Positions 23,581-32,211 of a DNA stretch of 64,000 nucleotides are shown one piece after another. The notes beneath the pieces are model-generated. The model saw only the letters and a list, made by a program, of their open reading frames with translations. It did not search any database and was not told where the DNA came from. Both the position numbers and the translations under genes were made by a program. This DNA comes from Paracoccus subflavus. GTDB lineage: Bacteria > Pseudomonadota > Alphaproteobacteria > Rhodobacterales > Rhodobacteraceae. How positions within the stretch are numbered: position 1 is the stretch's first letter; every line of letters begins with the position of its first letter. The DNA lies in the NCBI RefSeq assembly GCF_004310345.1, contig NZ_SISK01000002.1, positions 310,001 to 374,000 of the forward strand, written 5' to 3'.

Positions 23581-25659
23581 ATGCCGAACCAATATCGTCT
23601 GGGCATCGACGCCGGCGGCACTTTCACGGACTTCATCCTTGCCGACCGTGCGGGCGAAGTGCGCATCTTCAAGGCCCTGTCCACCCCGCAGGACCCGACG
23701 CAGGCCATCCGCAACGGCCTTGCCCTGATCGAAGAAGAGACCGGCATCAAGGCGCATGACATCGTGTCGAACGCCGATCTGTGCATCAACGGCACCACCG
23801 TCGGCCTGAACGCCCTGATCCAGCACAAGGGCGCGCGCACCGGCCTGATTGCCACGGCAGGCCACGAGGACAGTATCGAGATCCGCCTTGGCCACAAGGA
23901 AGACGGCTACCGCTACGATCCCGAATATCCGCCCGCGCGGATGCTGGTGCCGCGCTACCTGCGCCACGGCGTGCGCGAACGCGTGGTGTCGACCGGCGCC
24001 GTCCACACCCCCCTGCACGAAGAGGACGTCCGCGACGCCTGCCACCATTTCCTGCGCGAAGGGGTGGAATCCGTTGCCATCAGCTTCGTCTGGTCGGTGC
24101 TGCATGCCGAACACGAAGCCCGCGCCGCCGAAATCGTGCGCGAGATGATGCCCGGCGTGCGCCTGACGGTGGGCAGCCAGCTTTACCCGCAGGTGCGCGA
24201 ATATACCCGCACCTCCACCGCCGTGGTGAACGCCTACCTCGCCCCCATCCTGTCGCGCTATGTCGAGGCGGTGGACGGCTATTTCCGCAGCCTCGGCGCC
24301 AAGAACCCGGTGCGCTACTTCCAGTCGAACGGCGGGCTTGCGCTGGGGTCGGTGGTCAGCGACCAGTCGGTCTATGCGATCAACTCCGGCCCCGCCTCGG
24401 CCCCGCAGGCCGCGCTCTATATCGGCGAGCCGTGGGACTTGCAGAACATCATCACCGTCGACATGGGCGGCACCTCCTTCGACATCACGCTGACGCGCGA
24501 CGGGCGGGCCAATGTGTCGAAGAACATCGATTTCCTGCGCTACCGCATCGGTATCCCGATGATCCAGGTGGAAACGCTGGGTGCGGGCGGCGGTTCGATC
24601 GGCTGGATCGACAGCATGGGCCTGTTGCAGATGGGTCCGCAATCGGCAGGGTCGGAACCCGGCCCCGCCTGCTATGACCAAGGGGGCGACAAGCCCACCA
24701 CGACGGATGCGAACCTCGTGCTGGGCTATCTGAACCCCGGCGGTCTGGTCGGCGGGCGCCTGCCGCTGGATGTCTCAAAGGCCCGCGCGGCGATCGACAC
24801 CCACCTTGCCAAGCCGCTGGGCCTGACGGTCGAACAGGCCGCCTACGGCATGTTCACGATCGTCAACAACAACATGGTCAACGCCATCCGCCGTGTGTCT
24901 GTAGAACGGGGCTACGATCCGCGCGACTTCGTGCTGAACTGCGCGGGCGGCGCCACGGGCGCGCACATCACGGCGCTTGCGCGCGAGATGGGCATCCGTC
25001 GCGTCCTCGTGTCGAAGCTCGCCTCGGGGCTTTGTGCCTATGGGCAGATCATCTCGGACGTCAAATACAACTACATCGCCCCGGCGCCCGTGCGTCTGGA
25101 AGGAGCGGCGGCGGCCGAACGGCTCGACGGTCTCTTCCGCGGGCTCGAGGCGCGAGGCACCGCTGACCTCAAGGGCGACGGCTTCATCGAGGACCGGATC
25201 ACCATCCGCCGCAGCCTAGACATGCGCTATGTCGGGCAGGTGCATGAATGCACCGTGGACGTCGACCCCTTCCCCCTGGACGAGGCGGCGCTAGAACGTC
25301 TGAAAGCCGCCTTCCATGCCCGCCACAAAGAGCTTTACACCTATTCAGAACCCGGCAGTATGGTCGAGGTGGTGAACGTCGAAAGCGCGATCTCGGGCCG
25401 GGTCGAGAAGCCGCGCCGCATGTTGATCGCGCCGGGCAAGGGCGCGGATGCCGCGCTTTTTGGCACGCGCGGGATGATCTTCTCGGCCGAAGGCGCGGAA
25501 CGCCGGACGCCGGTGTATTCGGGCGAGTTGCTGGGGGCAGGCGACCGGATCGTCGGCCCCGCCGTGATCGAGGAAGTGACGACCACCATCGTGATCGAAC
25601 CCGGCTGGACGGCCGAACTGGCGCCGTCGGGCGTTTATGTTCTCGATCATGCGGGCTGA
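23581..25659 (+). CDS. Hydantoinase/oxoprolinase family protein A, second copy
   Basis: 692-residue HyuA-type subunit with LGIDAGGTFTDFIL (residues 7-20), INGTTVGLNALIQHKGARTG, TVDMGGTSFDITLTRDG near residue 297, GAGGGSIGWIDSMG and SAGSEPGPACYDQGG. It pairs with the HyuB just upstream (25-base gap); the order B-A is the reverse of the first hyu pair. ATP-dependent activation of a cyclic amide carbonyl is expected from the family. Ends 12 bases before pxpA. Confidence 0.9.
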   Translation: MPNQYRLGIDAGGTFTDFILADRAGEVRIFKALSTPQDPTQAIRNGLALIEEETGIKAHDIVSNADLCINGTTVGLNALIQHKGARTGLIATAGHEDSIEIRLGHKEDGYRYDPEYPPARMLVPRYLRHGVRERVVSTGAVHTPLHEEDVRDACHHFLREGVESVAISFVWSVLHAEHEARAAEIVREMMPGVRLTVGSQLYPQVREYTRTSTAVVNAYLAPILSRYVEAVDGYFRSLGAKNPVRYFQSNGGLALGSVVSDQSVYAINSGPASAPQAALYIGEPWDLQNIITVDMGGTSFDITLTRDGRANVSKNIDFLRYRIGIPMIQVETLGAGGGSIGWIDSMGLLQMGPQSAGSEPGPACYDQGGDKPTTTDANLVLGYLNPGGLVGGRLPLDVSKARAAIDTHLAKPLGLTVEQAAYGMFTIVNNNMVNAIRRVSVERGYDPRDFVLNCAGGATGAHITALAREMGIRRVLVSKLASGLCAYGQIISDVKYNYIAPAPVRLEGAAAAERLDGLFRGLEARGTADLKGDGFIEDRITIRRSLDMRYVGQVHECTVDVDPFPLDEAALERLKAAFHARHKELYTYSEPGSMVEVVNVESAISGRVEKPRRMLIAPGKGADAALFGTRGMIFSAEGAERRTPVYSGELLGAGDRIVGPAVIEEVTTTIVIEPGWTAELAPSGVYVLDHAG

Positions 25660-25671
25660 GGGGGGCAAGGC

Positions 25672-26385
25672 ATGACCATCATCAACTGCGACATGGGCGA
25701 AGGCTTCGGTCTTTACCGCATCGGCGATGACGAGGGGCTGATGCCGCTGATCGACGTGGCGAACGTCGCCTGCGGTTTCCACGCCTCGGATTTCAACCAC
25801 ATGCGGCGCACCGTGCAACTGGCCAAGCGTCACGGGGTCAAGGTGGGGGCGCATCCCTCGCTTCCCGACCTGCAGGGCTTCGGGCGACGCGAGATGAAGA
25901 TCGGCCGCGACGAACTGCTCAACTGCATGATCTACCAGATTGGCGCGCTGAAGGGCTTCCTTCAGGCCGAAGGGATGGAGTTGAACCACATCAAGCCGCA
26001 CGGGTCGCTTTACGGCATGGCCGCGCGGCTGGAAGAGGTGGCCCATGCCGTCGCAGATGTGGCCGACATCTTCCGCGTGCCGCTGTTCGGCATGGCGGGG
26101 ACGCTGCATGAACAGGTCTACACCGCGCGCGGGCATGCCTTCGTGTCGGAATTCTACGCCGATCTCGACTACAACGATCAGGGCGGATTGATCATCACCC
26201 GCGAACATGCCGCGACCGACCCTGACGCCGCCGCTGCCGCCTGCCTGCGCGCCATGCGCGACGGCAAGGTGCGCAGCGTGGGCGGCGTCGACGTGCCAGT
26301 GCGTGCCGATGCCATCTGCGTACATTCCGACACCCCGAACGCGGTCGCCGTCGCGGCAGCCGTGCGCGCCGCGGTCAGAGCCTGA
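25672..26385 (+). CDS. pxpA: 5-oxoprolinase subunit PxpA (LamB/YcsF family)
   Basis: 237-residue LamB/YcsF protein, slightly shorter than the usual 245-255. INCDMGEGFGLY (residues 4-15) is the family N-terminal metal motif; NVACGFHASD near residue 36, GAHPSLPDLQGFGRREM near residue 60 and HIKPHGSLYG near residue 106 are diagnostic. PxpA opens 5-oxoproline (pyroglutamate) to glutamate with PxpBC and ATP in characterised bacteria. Here it is separated from pxpBC by biotin-enzyme genes, which suggests the complex has been extended or retargeted. Confidence 0.92.
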   Translation: MTIINCDMGEGFGLYRIGDDEGLMPLIDVANVACGFHASDFNHMRRTVQLAKRHGVKVGAHPSLPDLQGFGRREMKIGRDELLNCMIYQIGALKGFLQAEGMELNHIKPHGSLYGMAARLEEVAHAVADVADIFRVPLFGMAGTLHEQVYTARGHAFVSEFYADLDYNDQGGLIITREHAATDPDAAAAACLRAMRDGKVRSVGGVDVPVRADAICVHSDTPNAVAVAAAVRAAVRA

Positions 26386-26414
26386 CAAAACGGAAAAAAG
26401 ACTGGGGAGATCCA

Positions 26415-26651
26415 ATGACCAAGCAAATCCTTTCGCCGTTGCCCGGCACCTTCTACCGCAAGCCTACCCCTGATAAACCCGCCTTCAAGGAGGTGGGCGA
26501 CAGCGTGGCCGTGGGCGATGTCATCGGCCTGATCGAGGTGATGAAATCCTTCAACGAGGTCGTGGCCGATCAGGCAGGCAGAATCACCGGATTTCCGGCC
26601 GATGACGAGGAACCGGTGATGGCGGGCCAGCCGCTGGTGGATCTGGCCTGA
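26415..26651 (+). CDS. Small biotin carboxyl carrier protein
   Basis: 78-residue single biotinyl domain. The biotin-accepting lysine is K44 in LIEVMKSFNEV, and the fold is complete (LSPLPGTFYRKP start, MAGQPLVDLA end). It lacks the Ala/Pro-rich N-terminal half of AccB, so it is not the housekeeping acetyl-CoA carboxylase carrier. Together with the biotin carboxylase two bases downstream and the PxpBC subunits it could form a split, urea-carboxylase-like enzyme. The ATG is preceded by GGGGAG at 26404-26409. Confidence 0.9.
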   Translation: MTKQILSPLPGTFYRKPTPDKPAFKEVGDSVAVGDVIGLIEVMKSFNEVVADQAGRITGFPADDEEPVMAGQPLVDLA

Positions 26652-26653
26652 AG

Positions 26654-28036
26654 ATGGCAATCCGGAAACTTCTGATAGCGAACCGGGGCGAGATCGCGGT
26701 CAGGATCATCCGTGCCGCGCGTGAACTGGGCATCCGCACCGTGCAGGTCCACAGCGCGGCGGATGCCGATAGCCTTGCCGTGCGTCTGGCCGACGAGGCG
26801 GTCCTGATCGGGCCGCCGGCGGCGTCGAAATCCTACCTGAACGTGGTTGCGATCCTTGATGCCGCGCGGGCGACCGGCGCGGATGCGGTGCATCCCGGTT
26901 ACGGCTTTCTGGCCGAGAATGCGGATTTCGCAGATGCCGTGGAAGCGGCGGGGATGGTCTGGGTCGGCCCCAAGGGTGACGCGATCCGCGTGATGGGTGA
27001 CAAGGTCGCCGCGCGCATTGCCGCCGAAGGGGCGGGGGTCCCGGTCGTGCCCGGCTCTGACGGGCGGGTGGATGAACCCGAACACGCTCGCACCATCGCG
27101 CTGGCCATCGGGTTTCCCGTGATGATCAAGGCCGTTGCGGGCGGGGGCGGGCGCGGCATCCGCATCGCCCATGACATGGAGGAATTCGAACGCCTGATGC
27201 CGCAGGCCAGCGCCGAGGCGAGGGCCGCCTTCGGCGATGGCGGGCTCTATCTGGAAAAGGTGATCGAACGCGCCCGCCATATCGAGGTACAGATCCTTGG
27301 CGACGGCACCCGCGCGGTGCATTGCTTCGAACGCGAATGTTCGCTGCAACGCCGCCGCCAGAAGGTCTGGGAGGAGGCGCCCTCTGCCGTGCTGCCGCAG
27401 GCGCTGCGCGAAAAACTCTGCGCCTCCGCCGTGGCCCTGGCCAAGACGGTGGGCTACCGCGGGGCGGGAACGCTTGAATACCTCTATGACGATGCCTCTG
27501 GTCATTTCTACTTCATCGAGATGAACACCCGCATCCAGGTCGAACATCCTGTGACCGAGATGGTGACCGGCATCGATCTGGTGCGCGAGATGATCCGCAT
27601 CGCGGGGGGCGAACCCCTTCGCTACCGGCAAGAGGACATCGCGCTGCGCGGCCACGCGATCGAGGTCAGGATCAACGCTGAAGACCCCGCCCGCAACTTC
27701 CAGCCCGCGCCCGGCACGATCACCGGCCTTGCCGTTCCCGGCGGGATGGGGGTGCGCTTCGACACCATGCTCTATCAGGGCTACACGGTGCCGCCCTTCT
27801 ACGACTCGCTTCTGGGCAAGCTGATCGTCTGGGACGAGGACCGCCCCGCCGCCATCGCCCGCATGGCCCGCGCGCTGCGCGAACTGGCTGTCGACGGACT
27901 GCCCACGACCAAACCCCTGCACCAGCTTCTGGCACGCGATCCCGACGTCGCCGCGGCCGCCTTCCATACCCGCTGGCTGGAGCCCTGGCTTGACCAGAAC
28001 GCCCACCGGCTTGGCACAGAGGAGACCACGGAATGA
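26654..28036 (+). CDS. Biotin carboxylase subunit
   Basis: 460-residue AccC-type biotin carboxylase, slightly longer than E. coli AccC (449). It starts KLLIANRGEIAVRIIRAARE, has the ATP-grasp glycine loop KAVAGGGGRGIRI near residue 160, ERDCSLQRR-type segment FERECSLQRRRQK near residue 230 and FYFIEMNTRIQVEHPVTEM near residue 285. It carboxylates the biotin on the small carrier using ATP and bicarbonate. No acetyl-CoA carboxyltransferase genes (accA/accD or PccB type) lie nearby, so its carboxyl acceptor must be handled by other subunits, most simply PxpB/PxpC. Confidence 0.92.
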   Translation: MAIRKLLIANRGEIAVRIIRAARELGIRTVQVHSAADADSLAVRLADEAVLIGPPAASKSYLNVVAILDAARATGADAVHPGYGFLAENADFADAVEAAGMVWVGPKGDAIRVMGDKVAARIAAEGAGVPVVPGSDGRVDEPEHARTIALAIGFPVMIKAVAGGGGRGIRIAHDMEEFERLMPQASAEARAAFGDGGLYLEKVIERARHIEVQILGDGTRAVHCFERECSLQRRRQKVWEEAPSAVLPQALREKLCASAVALAKTVGYRGAGTLEYLYDDASGHFYFIEMNTRIQVEHPVTEMVTGIDLVREMIRIAGGEPLRYRQEDIALRGHAIEVRINAEDPARNFQPAPGTITGLAVPGGMGVRFDTMLYQGYTVPPFYDSLLGKLIVWDEDRPAAIARMARALRELAVDGLPTTKPLHQLLARDPDVAAAAFHTRWLEPWLDQNAHRLGTEETTE

Positions 28037-28908
28037 AGACCAGATACTCCTTCGGTGGCGACGAGCACATCTTCGTGGAATGCGACGAGGAGATGTCCCT
28101 CGAAGCCTTCTTCAAGGGCATGTCGATCACCACCGCCCTGCGCGAGGCGCAGATAAAGGGCGTAACCGAGATCTGCCCCGCCAACGCCTCCTTCCAGGTG
28201 CGCTTCGACCCCGACGTAATCGCACCCGAGGCGATGCTATCGGAATTGAAGAAGCTCGAGGCTGCGGCGCAGGCCGCGCCATCGACGCTCGAGACGCGGA
28301 TCATCGAGGTGCCGGTGTTCTACAATGACCCCTGGACGCACGAGACGGGCCAGCGCTTCCGCGAACGCCATCAAGACCCGACCTCGACCGACATCGAATA
28401 CACCGCGCGGATCAATAATCTGGATGGGGTCGACGGCTTCGTCGCCACCCATTCCGGCGCGCCTTGGTTCGTGTCGATGGTGGGCTTTGTCGCGGGTCTG
28501 CCCTTCCTCTACCAGATGGTCGAACGCAAGCGGCAGATCCAGTCGCCGAAATACCTGCGCCCCCGCACCGACACGCCACGCCTGACGGTGGGCCATGGCG
28601 GCTGCTTCGGCTGCATCTATTCGGTGCGCGGCGCGGGCGGCTACCAGATGTTCGGCATCACGCCGATGCCCATCTACGACCCGACCCAGACCGTTCCCTA
28701 CCTGCGTGACTTCATGTGCCTGTTCAAGCCGGGCGACATCGTGAAGTGGAAGCCGATCGACCACGCCGAATACGACCACACCGTGGCCGAGGTCGATGCC
28801 GGTCGCTGGATGCCGCGCATCGCGCCGGTCACCTTCTCGCTTTCGGAATTCCAGGCCGACATCGACGGCACCAACGCCCGCATCCTGGAGGCGCTCAATG
28901 GCCATTAA
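28033..28908 (+). CDS. pxpB: 5-oxoprolinase subunit PxpB (KipI/allophanate hydrolase subunit 1-like)
   Basis: 291 residues, longer than typical PxpB (about 220-240) because of extra N-terminal sequence. The CT_C_D domain occupies the C-terminal 200 residues, with RIIEVPVFYND, NNLDGVDGFVATHSGA, FVAGLPFLYQM and YSVRGAGGYQMFGITPMPIYD. The same fold forms half of the carboxyltransferase domain in urea carboxylase. ATG overlaps the biotin carboxylase stop (ATGA), arguing that the two proteins are made together. Confidence 0.88.
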   Translation: MKTRYSFGGDEHIFVECDEEMSLEAFFKGMSITTALREAQIKGVTEICPANASFQVRFDPDVIAPEAMLSELKKLEAAAQAAPSTLETRIIEVPVFYNDPWTHETGQRFRERHQDPTSTDIEYTARINNLDGVDGFVATHSGAPWFVSMVGFVAGLPFLYQMVERKRQIQSPKYLRPRTDTPRLTVGHGGCFGCIYSVRGAGGYQMFGITPMPIYDPTQTVPYLRDFMCLFKPGDIVKWKPIDHAEYDHTVAEVDAGRWMPRIAPVTFSLSEFQADIDGTNARILEALNGH

Positions 28909-29869
28909 CGTCATCAAGGCGGGCCTGTCGACCACCGTGCAGGACCTCGGCCGTCCCGGCTTTTACCACATCGGCATCCCCACCTCGGGCGGGATGGACA
29001 TGCTCTCACTCGCCGCCGCGAACTTGCTAGTGGGCAACACGGCGGGGGATGCGGTGCTGGAAGCCGTGTTTATGGGGCCGGAACTGGAATTCACCGTCGA
29101 CGCAACCGTCGCCGTGACGGGCGCCGACATGCCGCCCAAGGTGGACGGCGTGGAACAGGCCACATGGACATCCTTCCGCGTGAAGAAGGGGCAGGTCCTG
29201 TCCTTCGGCTTCCTCAAGTCCGGAGCGCGGGCCTACATCGCCGTCTCAGGCGGGATCGACGTGCCGGTCGTGCTGGGGTCGCGCTCGACCTACACGCTGG
29301 GCGCGCTGGGGGGCCATCACGGCCGCAAGCTGGACGCGGGCGATGTCCTGCCGGTCGGGCAGGGCAGGGGCGCCGCCGAAGGCCGCACCCTGCCCGATGG
29401 GCTGCGCCGCAAGCACGGGATGCCCGCCGAACTGCGCATGCTTCCCGGCCTCTACTGGCACCGCATCACCGAAGCCGCGGGGGAACGCTTCTTCGAGGAC
29501 ACGTGGAAGGTCGCGCCCGAGGCGGACCGGATCGGCTACCGCTTCAAGGCGGGTCACCCGCTGGAATTCGTGCCACGCGAACAGCCCTTCGGCGCGGGGT
29601 CCGACCCTTCGAACATCGTCGACGCCTGCTACCCCTACGGATCGGTGCAGGTGCCCGGCGGGACCGAACCCATCGTCTTGCATCGTGACGCCGTCTCCGG
29701 TGGCGGCTATTTCATGGTTGGGACAGTCATCTCGGCCGACATGGACCTGATCGGGCAGTTGCAGCCGCACACGCCCACCCGGTTCGTAAAGGTCACGATG
29801 GAAGAGGCGTTGGCCGCGCGGGCCGATCGCCGCAAGGTGCTGGACGGTATCGCTGCGGGATTGGCCTGA
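28898..29869 (+). CDS. pxpC: 5-oxoprolinase subunit PxpC / biotin-dependent carboxyltransferase family protein
   Basis: 323 residues of the KipA/CT_A_B family. Diagnostic parts are IKAGLSTTVQDLGRPGFYHIGIP (within residues 5-27), AANLLVGN near residue 42 and the C-terminal SVQVPGGTEPIVLHRDAVSGGGY-like region near residue 250. It overlaps pxpB by 11 bases. PxpC pairs with PxpB in oxoprolinase, and the homologous domain in urea carboxylase transfers carboxyl from biotin to urea. It closes the HyuB-HyuA-PxpA-BCCP-BC-PxpB-PxpC run. Confidence 0.9.
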   Translation: MAINVIKAGLSTTVQDLGRPGFYHIGIPTSGGMDMLSLAAANLLVGNTAGDAVLEAVFMGPELEFTVDATVAVTGADMPPKVDGVEQATWTSFRVKKGQVLSFGFLKSGARAYIAVSGGIDVPVVLGSRSTYTLGALGGHHGRKLDAGDVLPVGQGRGAAEGRTLPDGLRRKHGMPAELRMLPGLYWHRITEAAGERFFEDTWKVAPEADRIGYRFKAGHPLEFVPREQPFGAGSDPSNIVDACYPYGSVQVPGGTEPIVLHRDAVSGGGYFMVGTVISADMDLIGQLQPHTPTRFVKVTMEEALAARADRRKVLDGIAAGLA

Positions 29870-29886
29870 CGGCAGGTGTGACACAG

Positions 29887-29910
29887 GCGCGGGCGACCGT
29901 CCGCCCGTGC
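29887..29910 (+). terminator. Intercistronic stem-loop between pxpC and the binding-protein gene
   Basis: GCGCGGGCG (29887-29895) pairs with CGCCCGTGC (29902-29910), nine pairs with one G-T wobble and a six-base loop, 18 bases after the pxpC stop. No T run follows, so it may stabilise the upstream mRNA 3' end or weaken read-through rather than terminate fully. Confidence 0.45.
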
Positions 29911-29929
29911 CCGACACATGCGAGGGACG

Positions 29930-31165
29930 ATGTACATTACCGCAGACCAGACGCAGCATGCCGCGCCGCCGACTGTGAAACGGCGGCGGCTTCGAGTGTT
30001 GGGGACCTCCATCACGCTGCTGCCCCCGGTGCGCGAACGCGCGCGGGCCGATCTGGGCTTCGACATCGACTTCACGGAACTCAATTTCCTTGACTGCCAG
30101 CGTCAGGCAGCGATGGAGCCGCAGGGCTACGACGTCTATGAACAGTGCTTTCACAACCTCGACATCGTCTGGTTCTGGGGGGCGCTGCAACCCATTGAAA
30201 TCGCGCGCATTCGGGAATGGGACAACATCTCGGACCTGGTGAAGCTGGGCGGCGTGTCGAAATATGCCGGCCGAGGGCGGGGCGACGCGCCGGTCAAGAA
30301 ACTGTACATCCAGCCCGGCGGGTTTCTGGGATCGAAGCCGTCGCGCCATGTCAGCATGCTGCCCACCGTCCACAACATGGACAGCTTCGGCTATGACGCG
30401 CGCGTCTTCGGCGCGGGGCTGGATGCGCGGCCAAGCTGGGGATGGCTTCTGGACCGCCGCGCCAAAGGGCGCATCGCGCTCGTCGATGAACCCGCCATCG
30501 GCTTCTTCGATGCGGCCCTTGCGGCGGAAGCCTCGGGCGAACTGGAATTCGCCGATATCGGCAACATGACGATCGACGAGATCAGCGCGCTGATGAAGCT
30601 TCTGGAACGCAAGCGCGTCGAGGGGTTCTTCTGCGGCACATGGCGCGGCGGTGACGAGGCGGCGATGCTGGTCGAACAGGGCAGCGTCGCGGTTCAGAGC
30701 ATGTGGTCGCCCGTCTATGGCAAGCTCCGCGGGGCCGGATCGCATTTCATCGAGGCGGCGCCCGTCGAAGGCTACCGCGCCTGGCATGGCGGGGCGAGCC
30801 TGTCGTACCACCTGCAGGGCGCCGAACTCGACATGGCCTACGAATATCTCAACTGGTGGCTTTCGGGATTTGCCGGTGCGGTCATGGCGCGGCAGGGCTA
30901 CTACATCTCGAACCCCTCGCGAGCGCGCGATTACCTGTCCGCCGAGGAATGGGCTTACTGGTATGACGGCGCCCCCGCCGCGCGCGATCTGGCCGGACCC
31001 GACGGTGACATCGTCGTGCCCGCGGGCAGCCGCAGGGCAGGGGGGCCCTATACCGACCGCGCCCGCCGGATCGTGATCTGGAACACGGTCATGGACGAAT
31101 ACAACTACGCCGCCCGCGCATGGGACCGCTTCGTCCGCCGCGTCACGGAAGGGGTGGAGGCATGA
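29930..31165 (+). CDS. PotD-like solute-binding protein without a signal peptide
   Basis: 411 residues, clearly related along its length to the exported binding protein at 36753-37976 (shared YWLSG/WWLSG, QGYYISNPS/QGYYSPND and YAFWYEGAP/WAYWYDGAP stretches near the C-terminus). The N-terminus (TADQTQHAAPPTVKRRRLRV) has no hydrophobic core, lipobox or twin-arginine motif, so it should stay in the cytoplasm. GAGGGA sits six bases before ATG 29930; the ATG at 29918 gives no signal sequence either. Its stop overlaps the GntR start (ATGA). A cytoplasmic ligand sensor working with that regulator is one reading; recent loss of the export signal is the other. Confidence 0.8.
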   Translation: MYITADQTQHAAPPTVKRRRLRVLGTSITLLPPVRERARADLGFDIDFTELNFLDCQRQAAMEPQGYDVYEQCFHNLDIVWFWGALQPIEIARIREWDNISDLVKLGGVSKYAGRGRGDAPVKKLYIQPGGFLGSKPSRHVSMLPTVHNMDSFGYDARVFGAGLDARPSWGWLLDRRAKGRIALVDEPAIGFFDAALAAEASGELEFADIGNMTIDEISALMKLLERKRVEGFFCGTWRGGDEAAMLVEQGSVAVQSMWSPVYGKLRGAGSHFIEAAPVEGYRAWHGGASLSYHLQGAELDMAYEYLNWWLSGFAGAVMARQGYYISNPSRARDYLSAEEWAYWYDGAPAARDLAGPDGDIVVPAGSRRAGGPYTDRARRIVIWNTVMDEYNYAARAWDRFVRRVTEGVEA

Positions 31166-32145
31166 TCCGCTCGTCCAATCCGCTGGCGCAGGAACCGCGC
31201 TACGAACTGATCGCCCGTGTGCTGCGCGACAACATCCACTCCGGCACACTGCCCGACGGTTTCGTCCTGCTGGAGGGGCCGATCGCCGCCGTGATGCAGA
31301 CCAGCCGCATGCCGGTGCAGACGGCGCTCAGGCAGTTGCTGGACGAAGGGCTTGTCCACCGCTTTGACGGGCGGGGCTATCTCGTGGGGCGTGGCGGCAA
31401 CGGCATCGTCCCGCTGCGCCGCGACATCCGTGACTTCGACCTGACCATCCCGCCCCTTGTCGACGACGCGCTGCAGACCCGCAACACATGGCGCCATGTC
31501 TATGACGAGGTGGAGGAAGAGGTCGCCTCCTGCCAGATCTTCGGCGAATTCCGAATCGTGGAAACCGAGCTAGCCGAACATCTGGGCGTCAGCCGCACGG
31601 TCGTGCGCGACGTGCTGGCGCGCCTGCAGGAACGCGGGCTGATTCGGAAAAGCCCGACATCGCACTGGATCGCCGGCCCCCTCACCGCGCGAACGGTGCG
31701 CGAGAAGTTCGAACTGCGCGGCATCATCGAACCCGCCGCCCTGCGCCTTGCCGCCCCGCATATCCGTTATGCCGAGGTGGAGGCGTTCCTGGACCGGATC
31801 GGTCACGATCCCACGATCACACCCGAGGAACTAGGCGACGCGCTGCTTGAACATTGCATCGCGCAGGCACCAAACACAGCGCTGGTCGAGATGATCCGCA
31901 GTAACCGCCTGCTTCTGTCGGCGGTGGACCGGGCGCTGATCCGTCTCGGCCTGCCGAGGGACGAGGACACGATCGAGCAATACCAGACCCTCTTTGACTT
32001 AATTTCCCGCCATCCAATTGATTCTGCTTGCGAATATCTTCGGGATCACCTGTCGATTACGGCGCGGCGCTATCTGGCGCGCATGAAGATCGTGGCCGTC
32101 ATCCCCAAAGCGGGTGCCTTTGCCCCTTATCTTAGCCCGCAGTAA
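31162..32145 (+). CDS. GntR-family regulator with two winged-helix domains and FCD domain
   Basis: 327 residues, about 90 longer than ordinary FadR-type GntR proteins. A first winged helix spans about residues 8-62 (YELIARVLRDNIHSGTL, RMPVQTALRQLLDEGLVHRF). A second spans about 107-165 (VETELAEHLGVSRTVVRDVL, RLQERGLIRKS) and leads into a C-terminal helical FCD ligand domain (KFELRGIIEPAALRLAA). The double head could bridge two operator half-sites. It is translationally coupled to the signal-less binding protein and lies just upstream of the importer operon, whose promoter region contains an inverted repeat. Confidence 0.88.
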   Translation: MIRSSNPLAQEPRYELIARVLRDNIHSGTLPDGFVLLEGPIAAVMQTSRMPVQTALRQLLDEGLVHRFDGRGYLVGRGGNGIVPLRRDIRDFDLTIPPLVDDALQTRNTWRHVYDEVEEEVASCQIFGEFRIVETELAEHLGVSRTVVRDVLARLQERGLIRKSPTSHWIAGPLTARTVREKFELRGIIEPAALRLAAPHIRYAEVEAFLDRIGHDPTITPEELGDALLEHCIAQAPNTALVEMIRSNRLLLSAVDRALIRLGLPRDEDTIEQYQTLFDLISRHPIDSACEYLRDHLSITARRYLARMKIVAVIPKAGAFAPYLSPQ

Positions 32146-32183
32146 AACGAATATTGCGTACTGATGTATAAACTTTCCGCCGC

Positions 32184-32210
32184 GCGGCTTTGCGGGGTGC
32201 CGCATTTTTT
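32184..32210 (+). terminator. Candidate Rho-independent terminator after the GntR gene
   Basis: GCGGC (32184-32188) pairs with GCCGC (32199-32203) across a ten-base loop and is followed by ATTTTTT (32204-32210). It lies 38 bases behind the GntR stop and separates that operon from the ABC-importer operon. Confidence 0.55.
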
Positions 32211-32211
32211 G

